A stretch of DNA of 64,000 bases from Tenacibaculum gallaicum (GCF_003387615.1 NZ_QUNS01000001.1:124001-188000); one strand, 5' to 3'; counted from the first letter of the stretch, positions 51,854 to 61,486 are shown. Notes: a model not told the origin generated them from the letters alone. Made by a program: numbers and translations.

Positions 51854-52215
51854 TATCTTATTTTATCTAAAAAACCTCTTTGACTAGAGTTTTTATCTAT
51901 TTTCTTAGCTCTAAACTGTTTTTGAATCCAAAGAATCCCTTCATTAAGATCAAACGACTTGTTACAGGTAAAAAAGTCTAATGCAACATAATTATGCTCT
52001 GGCCAAGTGTGAATTGCAATATGACTTTCCTTTATTACAATTACCCCGCTTATACCAATAGGCGAAAACTCATGGATTGTAGTATTGACTACTGACAAGT
52101 CCATAATCGTTGCTGCTTTTTCTAAAATATGTTTTATGGAGGTTACTGAGTCTATAATTGTAGCATCACAATCATAAAAATCTACAGTAGTTTGATACCC
52201 TAAGCTCTTTTTCAT
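51853..52215 (-). CDS. speD: S-adenosylmethionine decarboxylase, prokaryotic SpeD/SpeH type
   Basis: 120 residues. The self-processing site is Glu63-Ser64 in VIKESHIAIHTWPEHNY; Ser64 becomes the pyruvoyl group. The conserved YVALDFFTCN follows. It produces decarboxylated SAM for the aminopropyltransferase encoded at the operon's end. A minus-strand TATATTTG box ends five bases before the start codon, so its mRNA may be leaderless. Confidence 0.94.
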   Translation of the reverse strand: MKKSLGYQTTVDFYDCDATIIDSVTSIKHILEKAATIMDLSVVNTTIHEFSPIGISGVIVIKESHIAIHTWPEHNYVALDFFTCNKSFDLNEGILWIQKQFRAKKIDKNSSQRGFLDKIR

Positions 52216-52219
52216 TCCT

Positions 52220-52227
52220 CAAATATA
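52220..52227 (-). promoter_or_regulatory. -7 box just before speD
   Basis: Minus-strand TATATTTG, five bases from the speD ATG; would give a nearly leaderless transcript for the polyamine/channel operon. Confidence 0.45.
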
Positions 52228-52270
52228 CATTTTGTATACTTATGTAAAAAACAAATTTAAAAATCCGCTT

Positions 52271-53482
52271 TTATGATAACATCATTTGTGCTTTCTTAAC
52301 TGCGCTTACCAGTACATTAGTTTCTTCTTTGGTATTGTAAAAAGAGAAGGAAGCTCTCACTGTTCCTGGGATACGATAAAAATCCATAATAGGTTGCGCA
52401 CAATGGTGTCCTGTACGAACAGCAACACCTAACTTATCTAAAATTGCTCCAACATCATACGGATGGATTCCTTCTAAATTAAAAGATATTACTGATGTTT
52501 TATTTGTTGTTCCGTAGATTTTTAATCCTTCTATTTTTTCTAACTCTTGCGTTGCGTACGATAACAATTCATTTTCTTGTTTTTCTATATTAGAAAAACC
52601 AACTGAATTCATATAATCAATAGCAACTCCGAAAGCAATACCTCCACAAATATTTGGTGTTCCTGCCTCAAACTTATGGGGCAACCCAGCATAGGTGGTC
52701 TTTTCAAAAGTTACGGTTTCAATCATCTCCCCTCCTCCTTGATATGGTGGTAATAACTGCAATAGTTCTTCTTTACCATACAACATTCCAACACCTGTTG
52801 GTCCGCACATTTTATGAGCTGAAGCAACATAAAAATCAGCATCTAACGCTTGTACATCAGGTTTTACATGTGGTACTGCTTGTGCTCCATCAATCAATAC
52901 ATAAGCGTCAAACTTATGCGCAGCATGAATAATTTCTTTTATAGGATTAATTGTTCCTAACGCATTAGACACATGGTTACAAAAAACTAACTTAGTTTTT
53001 GGGTTTAGTAATTCATGATACATATCCATTCGTAACGAACCATCTTCATCCATCGGAATTACCTTTAAAATAGCTCCTGTTTTTTCGCATAACATTTGCC
53101 AAGGCACAATGTTAGAATGGTGTTCTAAGGCAGATACAATTATCTCATCACCCTCTTGTAAGATAGATGCAAAACCAGATGCCACAATATTAACTCCATG
53201 TGTTGTACCTGAAGTTAAAATGATTTCATACGAATGTTTCGCGTTGAAATGTTTTTGAATCTTAATTCTTGCTTCTTCATACTTATCAGTCGCTTCCTGA
53301 CTTAAAGTATGCACGCCTCTATGAATATTTGCATTGTAATTAGAGTAGTAATCTACAATTGCATCAATTACTACTTGTGGTGTTTGCGAAGTTGCTCCGT
53401 TATCTAAATACACTAATTTTTTCCCATGTACTTCTCTATTTAAAATAGGAAAATCAGCTCGAATTTTATCTATACTAAACAT
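52271..53482 (-). CDS. sufS: Cysteine desulfurase, SufS type
   Basis: 403 residues from the ATG at 53482 (MFSIDKIRADFPILNREVHG); a GTG at 53503 would add seven residues, but that codon lies inside the -7 region. Motifs: LVYLDNGATSQTPQVVID, EHHSNIVPWQ, the PLP Lys in FYVASAHKMCGPTGVGML, and AVRTGHHCAQPIMD with the catalytic Cys. It mobilises sulfur from cysteine for Fe-S cluster assembly. It is divergent to the serine hydrolase. Confidence 0.95.
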   Translation of the reverse strand: MFSIDKIRADFPILNREVHGKKLVYLDNGATSQTPQVVIDAIVDYYSNYNANIHRGVHTLSQEATDKYEEARIKIQKHFNAKHSYEIILTSGTTHGVNIVASGFASILQEGDEIIVSALEHHSNIVPWQMLCEKTGAILKVIPMDEDGSLRMDMYHELLNPKTKLVFCNHVSNALGTINPIKEIIHAAHKFDAYVLIDGAQAVPHVKPDVQALDADFYVASAHKMCGPTGVGMLYGKEELLQLLPPYQGGGEMIETVTFEKTTYAGLPHKFEAGTPNICGGIAFGVAIDYMNSVGFSNIEKQENELLSYATQELEKIEGLKIYGTTNKTSVISFNLEGIHPYDVGAILDKLGVAVRTGHHCAQPIMDFYRIPGTVRASFSFYNTKEETNVLVSAVKKAQMMLS

Positions 53483-53502
53483 GTAAAATATCAAATTTAG
53501 CA

Positions 53503-53532
53503 CAAAGGTAGGGCTTGCGTTTCAAATACAAA
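53503..53532 (-). promoter_or_regulatory. Promoter of sufS
   Basis: On the minus strand TTTG, an 18-base spacer and TACCTTTG: a full Bacteroidota promoter. A second TAAATTTG box lies 3 bases downstream (53492-53499). They fix the start at 53482. Confidence 0.75.
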
Positions 53533-53551
53533 CATCAAACAATTAAATTCT

Positions 53552-53559
53552 TACATTTG
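53552..53559 (+). promoter_or_regulatory. -7 box for the serine hydrolase gene
   Basis: TACATTTG, 15 bases before the ATG at 53575; divergent to the sufS promoter. Confidence 0.55.
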
Positions 53560-53574
53560 CTATAAACCTGTCAC

Positions 53575-54900
53575 ATGAAAATTTTAAAAAGAATCCTTCT
53601 TCTCGTTTTAATTGCCTTCGCAATTGCTATTTTTTACAACTATCCGAAGTTAAATATTTTGGCTGGATACTCTGCTAAAAACACCGCTTCATCTGTCTTT
53701 CTTGCGGAAAGAAGTTTAGCTTTTACTGATGCAAATGACAACAATTTTTCTCCTATAAATATTACTTCTGATAAAATTAACACGGAAGAAAAATCAGCTA
53801 TAGGTTCAGTATATGGATTATTAAAAAGGAAAGCCGTATACAGAGAAGGATTGGGTGCTGTTTTAGTTACTGATGATTTTGATATCACCAAACCTCAACT
53901 CACTCCTAAACGTTCAAAACCTGATAATAGTACTCCTTTCCCTTACGGAAACGCAGATCACAAAGACACTATTTTCGCTAACATTGATTATACAAAACTA
54001 AATGAGACTATTGATACTATTTTTAATGATAGAAATCAAACACGTTCGGTAGTAGTGGTATATAAAAACAAAATTATTTTTGAAAAATATAATACTGGTT
54101 TTACCAAAGAATCGAAGCAATTAGGTTGGTCTATGACCAAAAGTATTACGGGTACTTTGTTCGGAATATTAAAATGCCAAGGAAAAATTGATATTCAACA
54201 AAACAACTTGTTTCCAGAATGGGAAAATGATGACCGTAAAAACATTACAATCCATAACTTATTGCAGATGAATTCTGGGCTAGAATGGAACGAAGATTAC
54301 AACACTATTTCCGACGTTACTAAAATGTTGTTTTTAGAAAAAGACATGACCAAGGTACAAGTGAACAAACCTCTAATAGGAAAACCTAACGAAACTTGGA
54401 ACTATTCTTCTGGAACTTCTAATTTGTTATCTGGTATTTTACGAACAAAATTCAACACACACCAAGAGTATCTTGATTTTTGGTACAGTGCTTTAATTGA
54501 TAAAATTGGCATGAACTCTATGATTGTAGAAACAGATATGAGCAACCACTTTGTAGGCTCATCATACGCTTGGGCAACGGCGAGAGACTGGGCTAAATTA
54601 GGATTATTATACTTACATAATGGAGAATGGAACGGAGAACATTTGTTTGATAAAGACTGGGTAAACTATGCTACAACTCCTACTCCAACTTCTGATGGTT
54701 GGTATGGGGCACAAATTTGGTTAAATGCTGGTGGCAGATATCCTGATGTACCAAAAAATATGTTTTCTTTTAACGGGTATAAAGGTCAAAATGTATTTAT
54801 TTTGCCTAGTCAAGATTTGGTTATAGTTCGTACGGGACTTACCAAAAATGCAGATGTAAACACCTTGTTAAAAGGAATTATAAATTCTATTAAACACTAA
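53575..54900 (+). CDS. Serine hydrolase of the beta-lactamase class C family
   Basis: 441 residues with an N-terminal membrane anchor (LLLVLIAFAIAIFY). The active-site SxxK is in LGWSMTKSITGTLFGI, the Tyr of YxN is in NETWNYSSGTSNLLSGIL, and FNGYKGQNVFILPSQDLVIVRTG is the late strand. The domain starts at about residue 140. It is likely a periplasmic esterase or peptidase-type enzyme rather than a beta-lactamase. It is four bases upstream of an SdpI-like gene. Confidence 0.9.
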   Translation: MKILKRILLLVLIAFAIAIFYNYPKLNILAGYSAKNTASSVFLAERSLAFTDANDNNFSPINITSDKINTEEKSAIGSVYGLLKRKAVYREGLGAVLVTDDFDITKPQLTPKRSKPDNSTPFPYGNADHKDTIFANIDYTKLNETIDTIFNDRNQTRSVVVVYKNKIIFEKYNTGFTKESKQLGWSMTKSITGTLFGILKCQGKIDIQQNNLFPEWENDDRKNITIHNLLQMNSGLEWNEDYNTISDVTKMLFLEKDMTKVQVNKPLIGKPNETWNYSSGTSNLLSGILRTKFNTHQEYLDFWYSALIDKIGMNSMIVETDMSNHFVGSSYAWATARDWAKLGLLYLHNGEWNGEHLFDKDWVNYATTPTPTSDGWYGAQIWLNAGGRYPDVPKNMFSFNGYKGQNVFILPSQDLVIVRTGLTKNADVNTLLKGIINSIKH

Positions 54901-54903
54901 ACC

Positions 54904-55245
54904 ATGAATCCATTTTATTATGTGCTTTCTATAAACGGATTGCTTTTTTTATTCAGTATTATTTTTTACTTCTTTCCGCCTAAAAAAATCAATGCTATTT
55001 ATGGGTATCGTACTAATAAAACTATGAAAAATGATACTATTTGGCAATTTGCCAATACTTTTTTCACCAAAGAGTTTATGAAGTATTCAGCAATTTCGTT
55101 GGTCGCAGCGTTGGTTTTGGCGTCTATATCAAAAGAATTAACATGGCAACCTATGGCAATTATGTTATTATCGTTGGCCGTATCTGTTGTTAAAACTGAA
55201 CAAGAAATAAATAAGAACTTTGATGAGGATGGAAATAGTAACTAA
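54904..55245 (+). CDS. SdpI family membrane protein
   Basis: 113 residues with three membrane helices. FPPKKINAIYGYRTNKTMKNDTIWQFANTFF is the SdpI signature region (GYRT plus a later W-x-x-A). In Bacillus, SdpI gives immunity to the SdpC toxin; elsewhere the family is of general unknown role. It follows the serine hydrolase by three bases, so they are co-transcribed. A strong terminator follows. Confidence 0.88.
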   Translation: MNPFYYVLSINGLLFLFSIIFYFFPPKKINAIYGYRTNKTMKNDTIWQFANTFFTKEFMKYSAISLVAALVLASISKELTWQPMAIMLLSLAVSVVKTEQEINKNFDEDGNSN

Positions 55246-55267
55246 AACTCATCAAGACGTTTTAACC

Positions 55268-55310
55268 AAAAGACCTTGACGTTTTTACAAAAACATCAAG
55301 GTCTTTTTTT
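55268..55310 (+). terminator. Terminator after the SdpI gene
   Basis: Imperfect 20-bp stem AAAAGACCTTGA-C-GTTTTT with its complement, then T run. It resembles the terminator at 59188-59226 (shared CCTTGA and ACATCAAGG arms). Confidence 0.8.
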
Positions 55311-55351
55311 AAACTCATACGTGTCTTTTTTATTGACCGTCTTAATTGATT

Positions 55352-55495
55352 ATTTTGTATACTCTTCTTTGAGCAGTGTAATATCATCAATAATTTTTTG
55401 CCCTCTTTTCTTTTTAACAACAACTTACTAATAAAAGTTTTTTTTACAACTACCTCGAATAAACATAACAACTCCATCTTTATAAGTGAAATATT
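55352..55495 (-). pseudogene. Decayed 3' fragment of a SCO gene
   Basis: On the minus strand, 55354-55401 is 45 of 48 identical to the 3' end of the SCO gene at 59253-59300. It reads QKIIDDITLLKEEYTK and stops, where the intact gene reads QKIIDDITVLKEEYTK. Further upstream, out of frame, IRGS and a KDG motif line up with the IRGSYDG and DKEG of the intact gene, so homology extends to roughly 55495 with frameshifts. It is a remnant of a duplicate SCO gene. Confidence 0.85.
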
Positions 55496-55624
55496 TCTAC
55501 AAACTAAAAAGCAATCAAAAACATAGTATATTTACTACCGGATAAAAGTATTTGTTAACCTAGATATAACAACAAAATGAAGGCCCTGTAAAATTAATTC
55601 ACAAAATTAAACCGATTAATTACA

Positions 55625-58600
55625 ATGGCTTTACTCAACAACAATGATAGCTCTACAACAATTTGTGAGCTAATTAACAAACAAATGATAGCTCATCCAA
55701 AACGAAGAGCTATTGTAGATGGAACTACTTATATAGATTATGCTACTTTAGTTAAACGTAGTAATGAGGTAGCAGGAGAACTTAAAAATAAAGAAATAAA
55801 ATCTGGGGCTTTAATTGGGGTTTGTATGAGTCGCTCGTGGGAATTAGTGGCAACCCTTATGGGTATTATGCAGGCAGGATGTGCATATGTACCTTTAGAT
55901 CCTGCATACCCAAAAGACCGCATACAATATATGCTAGAACATTCTAGTACTTCTGCTGTTTTTGTTGACTCTGATATTAGTGCAAACCTGTGTGAAAAAG
56001 TTCAAGAATTAATTTGGATTGATAAAATAGGTAACCATACAGACACAAAAACTCATGCGTCACCAAATGAATTAGCATATGTGATTTACACATCAGGATC
56101 TACTGGTCGTCCAAAAGGAGTTGCTGTTGAACATAAAAGTATCGTTTCTTTAGTTAAATCTATGAGTGAGTTATTTACTGAAGACAATTTAAAAGGCATG
56201 GTTGCAGCCGCATCTGTTTGTTTTGACACCTCTGTTATGGAAATTATGGGCACATTATCGTTAGGAGGAACCATCATTCTGGCGAAAAATGCATTAGAAC
56301 TCACCTCACTTCCTGCTATTGATCTTGTTACAATGTTCGTTATGGTTCCTTCAGCAGTACAAGCTATTATCTCTTCACAAAAATTACCTAAGAACTTACA
56401 ATGCTTGGTATTTGGTGGTGAAGCTCTTAAACGCTCTTTGGTAGAACAAGTATACAAGCAAAAACCCAACCTAAAAGTATTAAACGCCTATGGTCCTACC
56501 GAAGATACTGTTTATTCTACCATAGCTAAAATAAATAAAGAAGATAAACTAATTACAATCGGTACATCAGTACCTGATTCACATGCCTACATTTTAGATG
56601 AACAACTACAACCTGTATCTAAAGGAAATGTAGGTGAACTATATCTTTCTGGTAGTAAGTTAGCTCGTGGTTATTTATTTGATGAAACCCTAACAAAAGA
56701 ACGATTTATTAACGTAAAAATCAACAACCAAAACACAAGTGTTCGTTTGTATAAAACAGGTGACTTATGTCGCTGGATTGATAATAATAAAATTGATTTT
56801 ATTGGTCGTGCCGATCAACAAGTTAAAATTAGAGGCCACCGAATAGAACTTGAAGAAATTGAAGCTACTATTGAAACAATGGAAAACATCGCTATGGCTG
56901 CTGCAGTAATTGCTGATGGAGACATAGGTCAAAAGATACTTATCGCCTATATCGTTGGTAGTGAAGGTAAAGAAATAAACGTTTCTGATGTAAAATATTT
57001 TGCTAAAAACTACTTACCAAAATATATGGTTCCACAAATTATTAAGCAAGTAGAAAAGCTACCACTACTTCCCAACGACAAACTAGACAGAAAAAAACTA
57101 GCCAACCTTTCTATCGAGCTATCTTCTGAACTGGTAACTGAGGATCCTCAACACTATCAAACCCTTCCAAAGCAACACCCTTCTTCAAATGATTACAAAG
57201 AACACCTATTGAGGACCATTCAAAATGAAGTAGCTAAACTTCTTACCATGAACAACTCAGCAAATGTATTGCCTGATGATTCATTTGACAACCTCGGAAT
57301 AGATTCGTTAACCACACTAGAACTCAGTAGCAGGTTAAGTAACATATTACAGCTAGATATTAGTGCGTATGATATTTTTGAAAACCCCACACCAAAAGCG
57401 TTAATCAATCATATTATTAGCACAAAAGAAAACAATAACGAAAACAGTAGTTTAAAACTAAAAACAGATACTCTTACTAGCTTTCAAACCCATATTCAAT
57501 CAAGTCACCCTACCTTTCAAGCCGCAAAAGTAACAGCTTGGTCGGTAACAGATAAAAGTAAACTTGTACAAGAAGTATTACAAATGGTTAATGATAACCG
57601 TAGAAACCCATATAGTAAAGTACTACTCACAGGAAGTGCTACCAAAGGATTAGTGGGAGATGCTTATAACGATGAAACACAAGAAGCGATTATTTGGACA
57701 ACGAATCTATATCTGGGATTAAATCGTGACCCAGAAGTTATTAAACAAGCATCTACAGCATTAAATAAGTTTGGAACTGGTATGGGAACTTCAGCTGCTG
57801 CTTCAGGTATGACAAGTCAACATCTTGAGTTTGAAGAAGAATTTTCGGATTTAGTTGGAAAACCTAGTGCATGTTTATTCCCTACAGGTTATACTGCTAA
57901 TGTAGGTGCTGTCGCTGGACTTTTAGGAAGAAACGACATGGTTCTTATAGATCAACTTTGTCATGCCTCTATTGTAGATGGAGCAAGGTTGTGTGGTTCT
58001 ACTGTGAGAACTTTTAAACACAATGATGCTGAAGATCTAGAAGATATTTTACAGTCAGAAGCATCTCCGTACCGCACTATTTTAGTAGTACTAGAAGGTG
58101 TTTATAGTATGGGAGAAGGAGCAGCTCCTGTAGCAAAAATTGTTAAAACGGCTAAAAAATACAATGCCCTCACTTTAGTAGATGAGGCTCATTCTTTTGG
58201 TTTCTACGGTAAAGGAGGTGCAGGTATATGTGCAGCACAAGGAGTAACTAAAGATGTAGATTTTATAATGACAACCTTAAGTAAAGCTCTAGGAAGTCTT
58301 GGAGGTGTTGTTGCTGCCAGTAAAGAACATATTGATTTATTAAAATCATCTTCAAGAGCCTATATTTTTCAAGCTTCTATTAGTCCTGCCGATATGGCTG
58401 CAGCTTTAACAGCTTTGAGAAGACTTCGAAAAGATGATGCTTTACGCCAAAAATTATGGGACACTACCTACTATATGCGTCGAAAATTTGAAGAAGCAGG
58501 TTATGATTTAGGTACTGGTGATGGTCCTATTATTACACCTCATTTTGCAGATAAAAACAAACTTTATGCAATTGTGCAAAAACTTTACAAACTTGGAATT

Positions 58601-59173
58601 CAAACGTCTGCTGTTACCTATCCAATTGTAGAAAGCGGAAGAGGTCGTTTGCGATTAATTTGTTCTGCTGCTCATACACGTGAGGATGTTGATAAGACCC
58701 TAGCGGCTTTGATTCAAGCTGAAAGAGAAGTTGACATTTTACTTCAAGGGAAACAAAAAACAAAAAAGAACACAACTATTAGTCTCTCTAAGTTAAAAGA
58801 TTGGGCTGAACAATTTTCAAATTACTTAAAGAACACAACAGATAAAAGCACTGAAAAAACTCCTGATTTAGCTATCGAATTAAGAAGTACAGAAAACTCT
58901 GATGCAATTGTAATTTTACTAAAAGGTGGAAACATAACACTTAATCACAATGCTACTTATGAACTTCACACTTGCTCTTTGTTGATTAATGAAGAATCTA
59001 CTATCACAGCATTAGAGTCTTTTGATGTTCAAGGTTTATTGCATGCTATATCAAATGGATTTTGCATTTTAAAGGGTCAAATAGAGCCTTTCGTGTGGTT
59101 AATTGGACGAATTTCAGACCACAAGAGGCTTGTTCTAGAAGGTTCTAGACATATTTCAAAACAAGTTTATTAA
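55625..59173 (+). CDS. Fused amino-acid adenylation / carrier protein / alpha-oxoamine synthase
   Basis: 1182 residues. Adenylation domain (about 1-500) with [29 protein letters not shown] and [12 protein letters not shown]; Asp201 (in FDTS) is the Asp that usually binds an amino acid's amine. A carrier domain follows, with the phosphopantetheine Ser561 in LGIDSL. Then an alpha-oxoamine synthase domain (about 665-1035) of the KBL/AONS type, with the substrate-aldehyde stack in [16 protein letters not shown] (His856) and PLP Lys887 in [13 protein letters not shown] last domain (about 1060-1182) has a possible SCP2-like fold. No condensation or thioesterase domain. It could join a carrier-bound aminoacyl group to a second amino acid by decarboxylative condensation, giving an amino-ketone. 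Confidence 0.92.
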   Translation: MALLNNNDSSTTICELINKQMIAHPKRRAIVDGTTYIDYATLVKRSNEVAGELKNKEIKSGALIGVCMSRSWELVATLMGIMQAGCAYVPLDPAYPKDRIQYMLEHSSTSAVFVDSDISANLCEKVQELIWIDKIGNHTDTKTHASPNELAYVIYTSGSTGRPKGVAVEHKSIVSLVKSMSELFTEDNLKGMVAAASVCFDTSVMEIMGTLSLGGTIILAKNALELTSLPAIDLVTMFVMVPSAVQAIISSQKLPKNLQCLVFGGEALKRSLVEQVYKQKPNLKVLNAYGPTEDTVYSTIAKINKEDKLITIGTSVPDSHAYILDEQLQPVSKGNVGELYLSGSKLARGYLFDETLTKERFINVKINNQNTSVRLYKTGDLCRWIDNNKIDFIGRADQQVKIRGHRIELEEIEATIETMENIAMAAAVIADGDIGQKILIAYIVGSEGKEINVSDVKYFAKNYLPKYMVPQIIKQVEKLPLLPNDKLDRKKLANLSIELSSELVTEDPQHYQTLPKQHPSSNDYKEHLLRTIQNEVAKLLTMNNSANVLPDDSFDNLGIDSLTTLELSSRLSNILQLDISAYDIFENPTPKALINHIISTKENNNENSSLKLKTDTLTSFQTHIQSSHPTFQAAKVTAWSVTDKSKLVQEVLQMVNDNRRNPYSKVLLTGSATKGLVGDAYNDETQEAIIWTTNLYLGLNRDPEVIKQASTALNKFGTGMGTSAAASGMTSQHLEFEEEFSDLVGKPSACLFPTGYTANVGAVAGLLGRNDMVLIDQLCHASIVDGARLCGSTVRTFKHNDAEDLEDILQSEASPYRTILVVLEGVYSMGEGAAPVAKIVKTAKKYNALTLVDEAHSFGFYGKGGAGICAAQGVTKDVDFIMTTLSKALGSLGGVVAASKEHIDLLKSSSRAYIFQASISPADMAAALTALRRLRKDDALRQKLWDTTYYMRRKFEEAGYDLGTGDGPIITPHFADKNKLYAIVQKLYKLGIQTSAVTYPIVESGRGRLRLICSAAHTREDVDKTLAALIQAEREVDILLQGKQKTKKNTTISLSKLKDWAEQFSNYLKNTTDKSTEKTPDLAIELRSTENSDAIVILLKGGNITLNHNATYELHTCSLLINEESTITALESFDVQGLLHAISNGFCILKGQIEPFVWLIGRISDHKRLVLEGSRHISKQVY

Positions 59174-59187
59174 AGCTTTTTAACTAT

Positions 59188-59226
59188 AAAGCCCTTGATG
59201 TTTAGCTAAACATCAAGGGCTTTTTT
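59188..59226. terminator. Terminator after the A-PCP-AONS gene
   Basis: A perfect 36-base palindrome (AAAGCCCTTGATGTTTAG and complement) with a T run. It separates the gene from the convergent SCO gene. Confidence 0.88.
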
Positions 59227-59248
59227 CATTAAGTTATATTCTGCTAAA

Positions 59249-59926
59249 TTACTTTGTATACTCTTCTTTTAACACTGTAATATCATCAATAATTTTTTGC
59301 ATATTTTCTTTTTTGGTTCCATCATACGAACCTCTTATGCGTCCTTCTTTGTCTATCAATACAAAATTCTCTGTGTGAACCCAATCGCTTTCTCCGCCAT
59401 CTCCTTCATCTAATACTGCAAAATAATGTTTACGTGCTAAGTTGTAAATATGTTTCTTTTCTCCTGTAGTTACATTCCATTTTCCATCAATCACACCTTT
59501 TTCAGTAGCATATTTTCGTAATTGTGGTACGCTATCCATTACTGGAGTTACAGAATGTGACAAAAACATAATATCGTCATCATTTTTATAATGCTCTTGC
59601 AACTCACTCATATTATACGCCATGGCAATACATATAGTTTGACAACGGGTAAAAAAGAAATCGGCTATATAAATCTTTCCTTTATAATCAGCATTCGTAA
59701 TTGTATCTCCATTCTGGTTAATTAAGGAAAACTCACCTACTCTATGGTTTTTTGTTCTATTTCTTACAGAACTATCTACCAACTTAGGGTTAATATCAGC
59801 AGGGTTATAAATAGGTAATTTGTTATCAACTTTTACCAAATGATAAAAAACAGGAACTCCAATAGCACAAAAAACTAAAATAAAAATTAAGGTGCTTTTT
59901 GATTTTTTAAAGAATTTAATATCCAC
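59249..59926 (-). CDS. SCO family copper chaperone (second intact copy)
   Basis: 225 residues with one N-terminal helix. CxxxC is in FFTRCQTICIAMAYNMSEL and the distal His in WVHTENFVLIDKEGRIRG. It ends DDITVLKEEYTK, and that tail occurs again as a decayed copy at 55352. It may serve the same oxidase as the 4450-5097 gene or another cuproenzyme. No oxidase gene is near this copy. Confidence 0.9.
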   Translation of the reverse strand: MDIKFFKKSKSTLIFILVFCAIGVPVFYHLVKVDNKLPIYNPADINPKLVDSSVRNRTKNHRVGEFSLINQNGDTITNADYKGKIYIADFFFTRCQTICIAMAYNMSELQEHYKNDDDIMFLSHSVTPVMDSVPQLRKYATEKGVIDGKWNVTTGEKKHIYNLARKHYFAVLDEGDGGESDWVHTENFVLIDKEGRIRGSYDGTKKENMQKIIDDITVLKEEYTK

Positions 59927-60047
59927 AGTACTAAAATTTTCTGCAAAAATACGACTAAAAACAGCGTTTATAAACCACTATCCTAAAAACTTTGTTAAAA
60001 CCAAAGGCTAACTTACGTGCAAACTTTTACAACTGTTGTTAAAAACG

Positions 60048-60055
60048 TACATTTG
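60048..60055 (+). promoter_or_regulatory. -7 box for rseP
   Basis: TACATTTG, 30 bases before the chosen rseP ATG and downstream of the alternative ATG at 60017, so it decides the start. Confidence 0.55.
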
Positions 60056-60085
60056 TCAGATTTTAAATTTAGACGAACACCATTT

Positions 60086-61432
60086 ATGGAGATTTTAATA
60101 AAAGCATCACAGTTTATTTTAAGCTTATCGCTCTTAATCGTTTTGCACGAATTAGGACACTTTATTCCCGCCAAATTATTCAAAACCCGAGTAGAAAAAT
60201 TCTACCTGTTTTTCGATTATAAATTCTCTTTATTTAAAAAGAAAGTTGGAGAAACTGTTTACGGTATTGGTTGGATTCCGTTAGGAGGTTATGTGAAGAT
60301 TGCTGGAATGATTGATGAGAGCATGGATACCGAACAAATGCAAAAACCTGCGCAACCGTGGGAATTTCGTTCTAAACCAGCATGGCAACGTTTAATTATT
60401 ATGTTAGGTGGTGTTATTGTAAACTTTATACTTGGTATTTTAATTTACATCTGTTTAATGTGGGCTTATGGTGAAAAATACCTACCTAATGAAAGTTTAA
60501 AAGATGGTGTTTGGGTGCAAGATCAATTAGGGAAAGATCTAGGTTTAGAAACTGGAGATAAAGTTTTAACAATTGACGGACAAAAAATAGAGAAGTTTAG
60601 AGAGCTTCCTTTAGAGTTCATCAATGGTACTAATTACACAATAGAAAGAAACGGAACTGTTCTTGAAAAAGAAATTCCTACAGATTTTATCTCGAAATTA
60701 GTTGATAGAGGTAAAGATGCTGGAGCTTTTATAATGTACAGGCAACCTTTTGTAATTGGACAAGTTCCTGAAGACTCTCCAAATAGCAAAAGTGGGTTAC
60801 AAAAGAAAGATGTGATAACCGCTATCAATGGGACTCCTGTTTCTTATTTTGACCAAGTTCAAGTAGCTTTAGAAAGTAAAAAAGGGCAAGAAATAAATGT
60901 TACTGTTAAACGAGATAACCAAAACATTACTATTCCTGCTAAAGTTTCTGATGAAGGAAAACTAGGAATTTATGCTACGAGCTTACCTTTAACAGATTTA
61001 GAAAAACTAGGGTATTACAACTTAGCTGAAAAAAGTTATTCTTTTGGAGAAGCTATTCCAGCAGGTACCAAAAAAGCTTGGACAACCTTAACCAACTATA
61101 TTAAGCAAATGAAAAAGATTTTAAATCCTAGTACAGGTGCTTATAAAGGTTTAGGTGGATTTATTTCTATTGGGAGTATATTTCCTTCAGAATTTAGTTG
61201 GGAAACGTTCTGGAACATTACAGCATTCTTATCTATCATGTTAGGATTTATGAATTTACTACCAATTCCTGCTCTAGACGGTGGTCACGTGGTTTTTACT
61301 TTATGGGAAATGATTACAGGTAAAAAACCTGGTGATAAGTTCTTAGAATACGCTCAAATTACAGGATTTATCTTATTAATAGCACTATTACTATTTGCTA
61401 ACGGAAACGATATATTTAGGTTATTCAAATAA
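60086..61432 (+). CDS. rseP: RIP zinc metalloprotease (site-2 protease), RseP family
   Basis: 448 residues from the ATG at 60086 (MEILIKASQFILSLSLLIVLHELGHF), the usual size. An upstream in-frame ATG at 60017 would add 23 polar residues before the first helix and lies upstream of the promoter box. The zinc site HELGH (His21, Glu22, His25), two PDZ domains (about 160-310) and NLLPIPALDGGH (second metal Asp) are present. It cleaves anti-sigma factors within the membrane. A palindromic terminator follows. Confidence 0.95.
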   Translation: MEILIKASQFILSLSLLIVLHELGHFIPAKLFKTRVEKFYLFFDYKFSLFKKKVGETVYGIGWIPLGGYVKIAGMIDESMDTEQMQKPAQPWEFRSKPAWQRLIIMLGGVIVNFILGILIYICLMWAYGEKYLPNESLKDGVWVQDQLGKDLGLETGDKVLTIDGQKIEKFRELPLEFINGTNYTIERNGTVLEKEIPTDFISKLVDRGKDAGAFIMYRQPFVIGQVPEDSPNSKSGLQKKDVITAINGTPVSYFDQVQVALESKKGQEINVTVKRDNQNITIPAKVSDEGKLGIYATSLPLTDLEKLGYYNLAEKSYSFGEAIPAGTKKAWTTLTNYIKQMKKILNPSTGAYKGLGGFISIGSIFPSEFSWETFWNITAFLSIMLGFMNLLPIPALDGGHVVFTLWEMITGKKPGDKFLEYAQITGFILLIALLLFANGNDIFRLFK

Positions 61433-61450
61433 CCTAACAACAATACAAAC

Positions 61451-61486
61451 TAAAAAAGCATCGTACTCGAGTACGATGCTTTTTTA
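61451..61486. terminator. Bidirectional terminator between rseP and the acyltransferase gene
   Basis: A perfect 36-base palindrome centred on CTCGAG, with A-rich and T-rich outer arms. Confidence 0.85.

Larger units (their letters stand above)
55246..55624. other. 379-base region between the SdpI gene and the A-PCP-AONS gene
   Basis: It holds a terminator (55268-55310), a decayed SCO gene tail (about 55352-55495, minus strand) and an AT-rich leader for the following gene. A small minus-strand frame at 55262-55477 covers the decayed region but is not a real gene. Confidence 0.7.

Noticed and set aside
54904..55245. Immunity protein for the RiPP locus
   Set aside because: SdpI family, but it is 10 kb away, on the other strand and coupled to a serine hydrolase; no evidence of a link.
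55262..55477. Minus-strand 71-residue ORF after the SdpI gene
   Set aside because: It is a shifted frame over the decayed SCO tail and the terminator; no independent gene features.
55625..57100. Fatty acyl-AMP ligase instead of an amino-acid A domain
   Set aside because: Asp201 in the FDTS motif and the NAYGPTED pattern fit amino-acid A domains better; kept as an alternative to be tested.
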